Shown here: positions 5,387-5,459 of the stretch, piece after piece
How the letters are laid out: each line of letters opens with the position of its first letter
How positions within the stretch are numbered: the first letter of the stretch is position 1
From: an uncultured Eubacteriales bacterium
Lineage (GTDB): Bacteria > Bacillota > Clostridia > Lachnospirales > CAG-274
NCBI GenBank assembly: GCA_902496345.1
Contig: CABVAP010000148.1
Location: 1-5,459 of the forward strand
Reading direction: 5' to 3'
DNA: 5,459 bases
The notes under the pieces: generated by a model
What the model was told of the DNA's origin: nothing
Database searches by the model: none
The model's input: the letters and a program-made list of their open reading frames with translations, nothing else
Program-made: the position numbers and the translations under genes

Positions 5387-5459
5387 CACCATTAAATTTT
5401 ATACATCAATCTAATTTTGAAATATTTATGAAATAAACAACTATAAATAAACAAAATTA

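Larger units (their letters stand above)
5123..5459. other. Downstream intergenic region with repeats, no credible gene
   Basis: 337 bp after the EAL gene. It contains the operon terminator, two copies of a 40-nt module, two copies of a 23-nt module and three further hairpins. From ~5387 to the end it is plain A/T-rich sequence in which I see nothing. A 70-codon open frame (5224-5436) runs across the repeats without a ribosome binding site and is not accepted as a gene. Confidence 0.7.

Noticed and set aside
5224..5436. 70-residue open frame downstream of the operon
   Set aside because: It lies across the direct repeats and hairpins, has no ribosome binding site, and its repeated residues simply translate the DNA repeats.

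Overview
The window suggests a low-GC, AT-rich member of the Clostridia (Firmicutes), plausibly a fibre-degrading gut or rumen lineage. The grounds are A/T-rich intergenic DNA, strong AGGAG-type ribosome binding sites, sigma-A-like promoters, U-tract terminators, and a cytoplasmic GH43 xylan-side-chain enzyme beside signalling genes. The genus cannot be fixed from the sequence alone.

Layout from left to right. Positions 1-76 hold two overlapping hairpins that share one arm. One terminates the leftward gene and the other could terminate rightward transcripts; part of the structure also resembles an IS3-type insertion sequence end. Positions 121-1659 (minus strand) encode a complete 512-residue GH43 beta-xylosidase/arabinofuranosidase with no signal peptide. 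Positions 1660-2159 form a divergent control region with a good promoter in each direction. The rightward promoter carries an 18-bp inverted repeat lying almost entirely between its -35 and -10 boxes, followed by a leader of about 178 nt.

The rightward operon has two genes. The first (2160-3422) encodes a PocR-domain sensor joined to a histidine-kinase-like core in which the phosphoacceptor histidine is replaced by leucine. The second (3440-5122), only 17 nt downstream, encodes a soluble protein with an N-terminal region of unknown type, a badly degraded GGDEF domain and a fully conserved EAL domain, so most likely a cyclic-di-GMP phosphodiesterase. A strong terminator follows at 5149-5182. 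The last ~280 bp contain no credible gene but hold a duplicated 40-nt module, a second duplicated 23-nt module and several hairpins.

Working model (inference): the PocR domain senses a small molecule, the pseudokinase passes the signal by protein contact rather than phosphotransfer, and the EAL protein lowers cyclic-di-GMP, perhaps linking nutrient sensing to attachment or motility. The divergent GH43 gene makes a plant-cell-wall sugar signal a reasonable guess, but nothing in the sequence proves that the two transcription units share a regulator.
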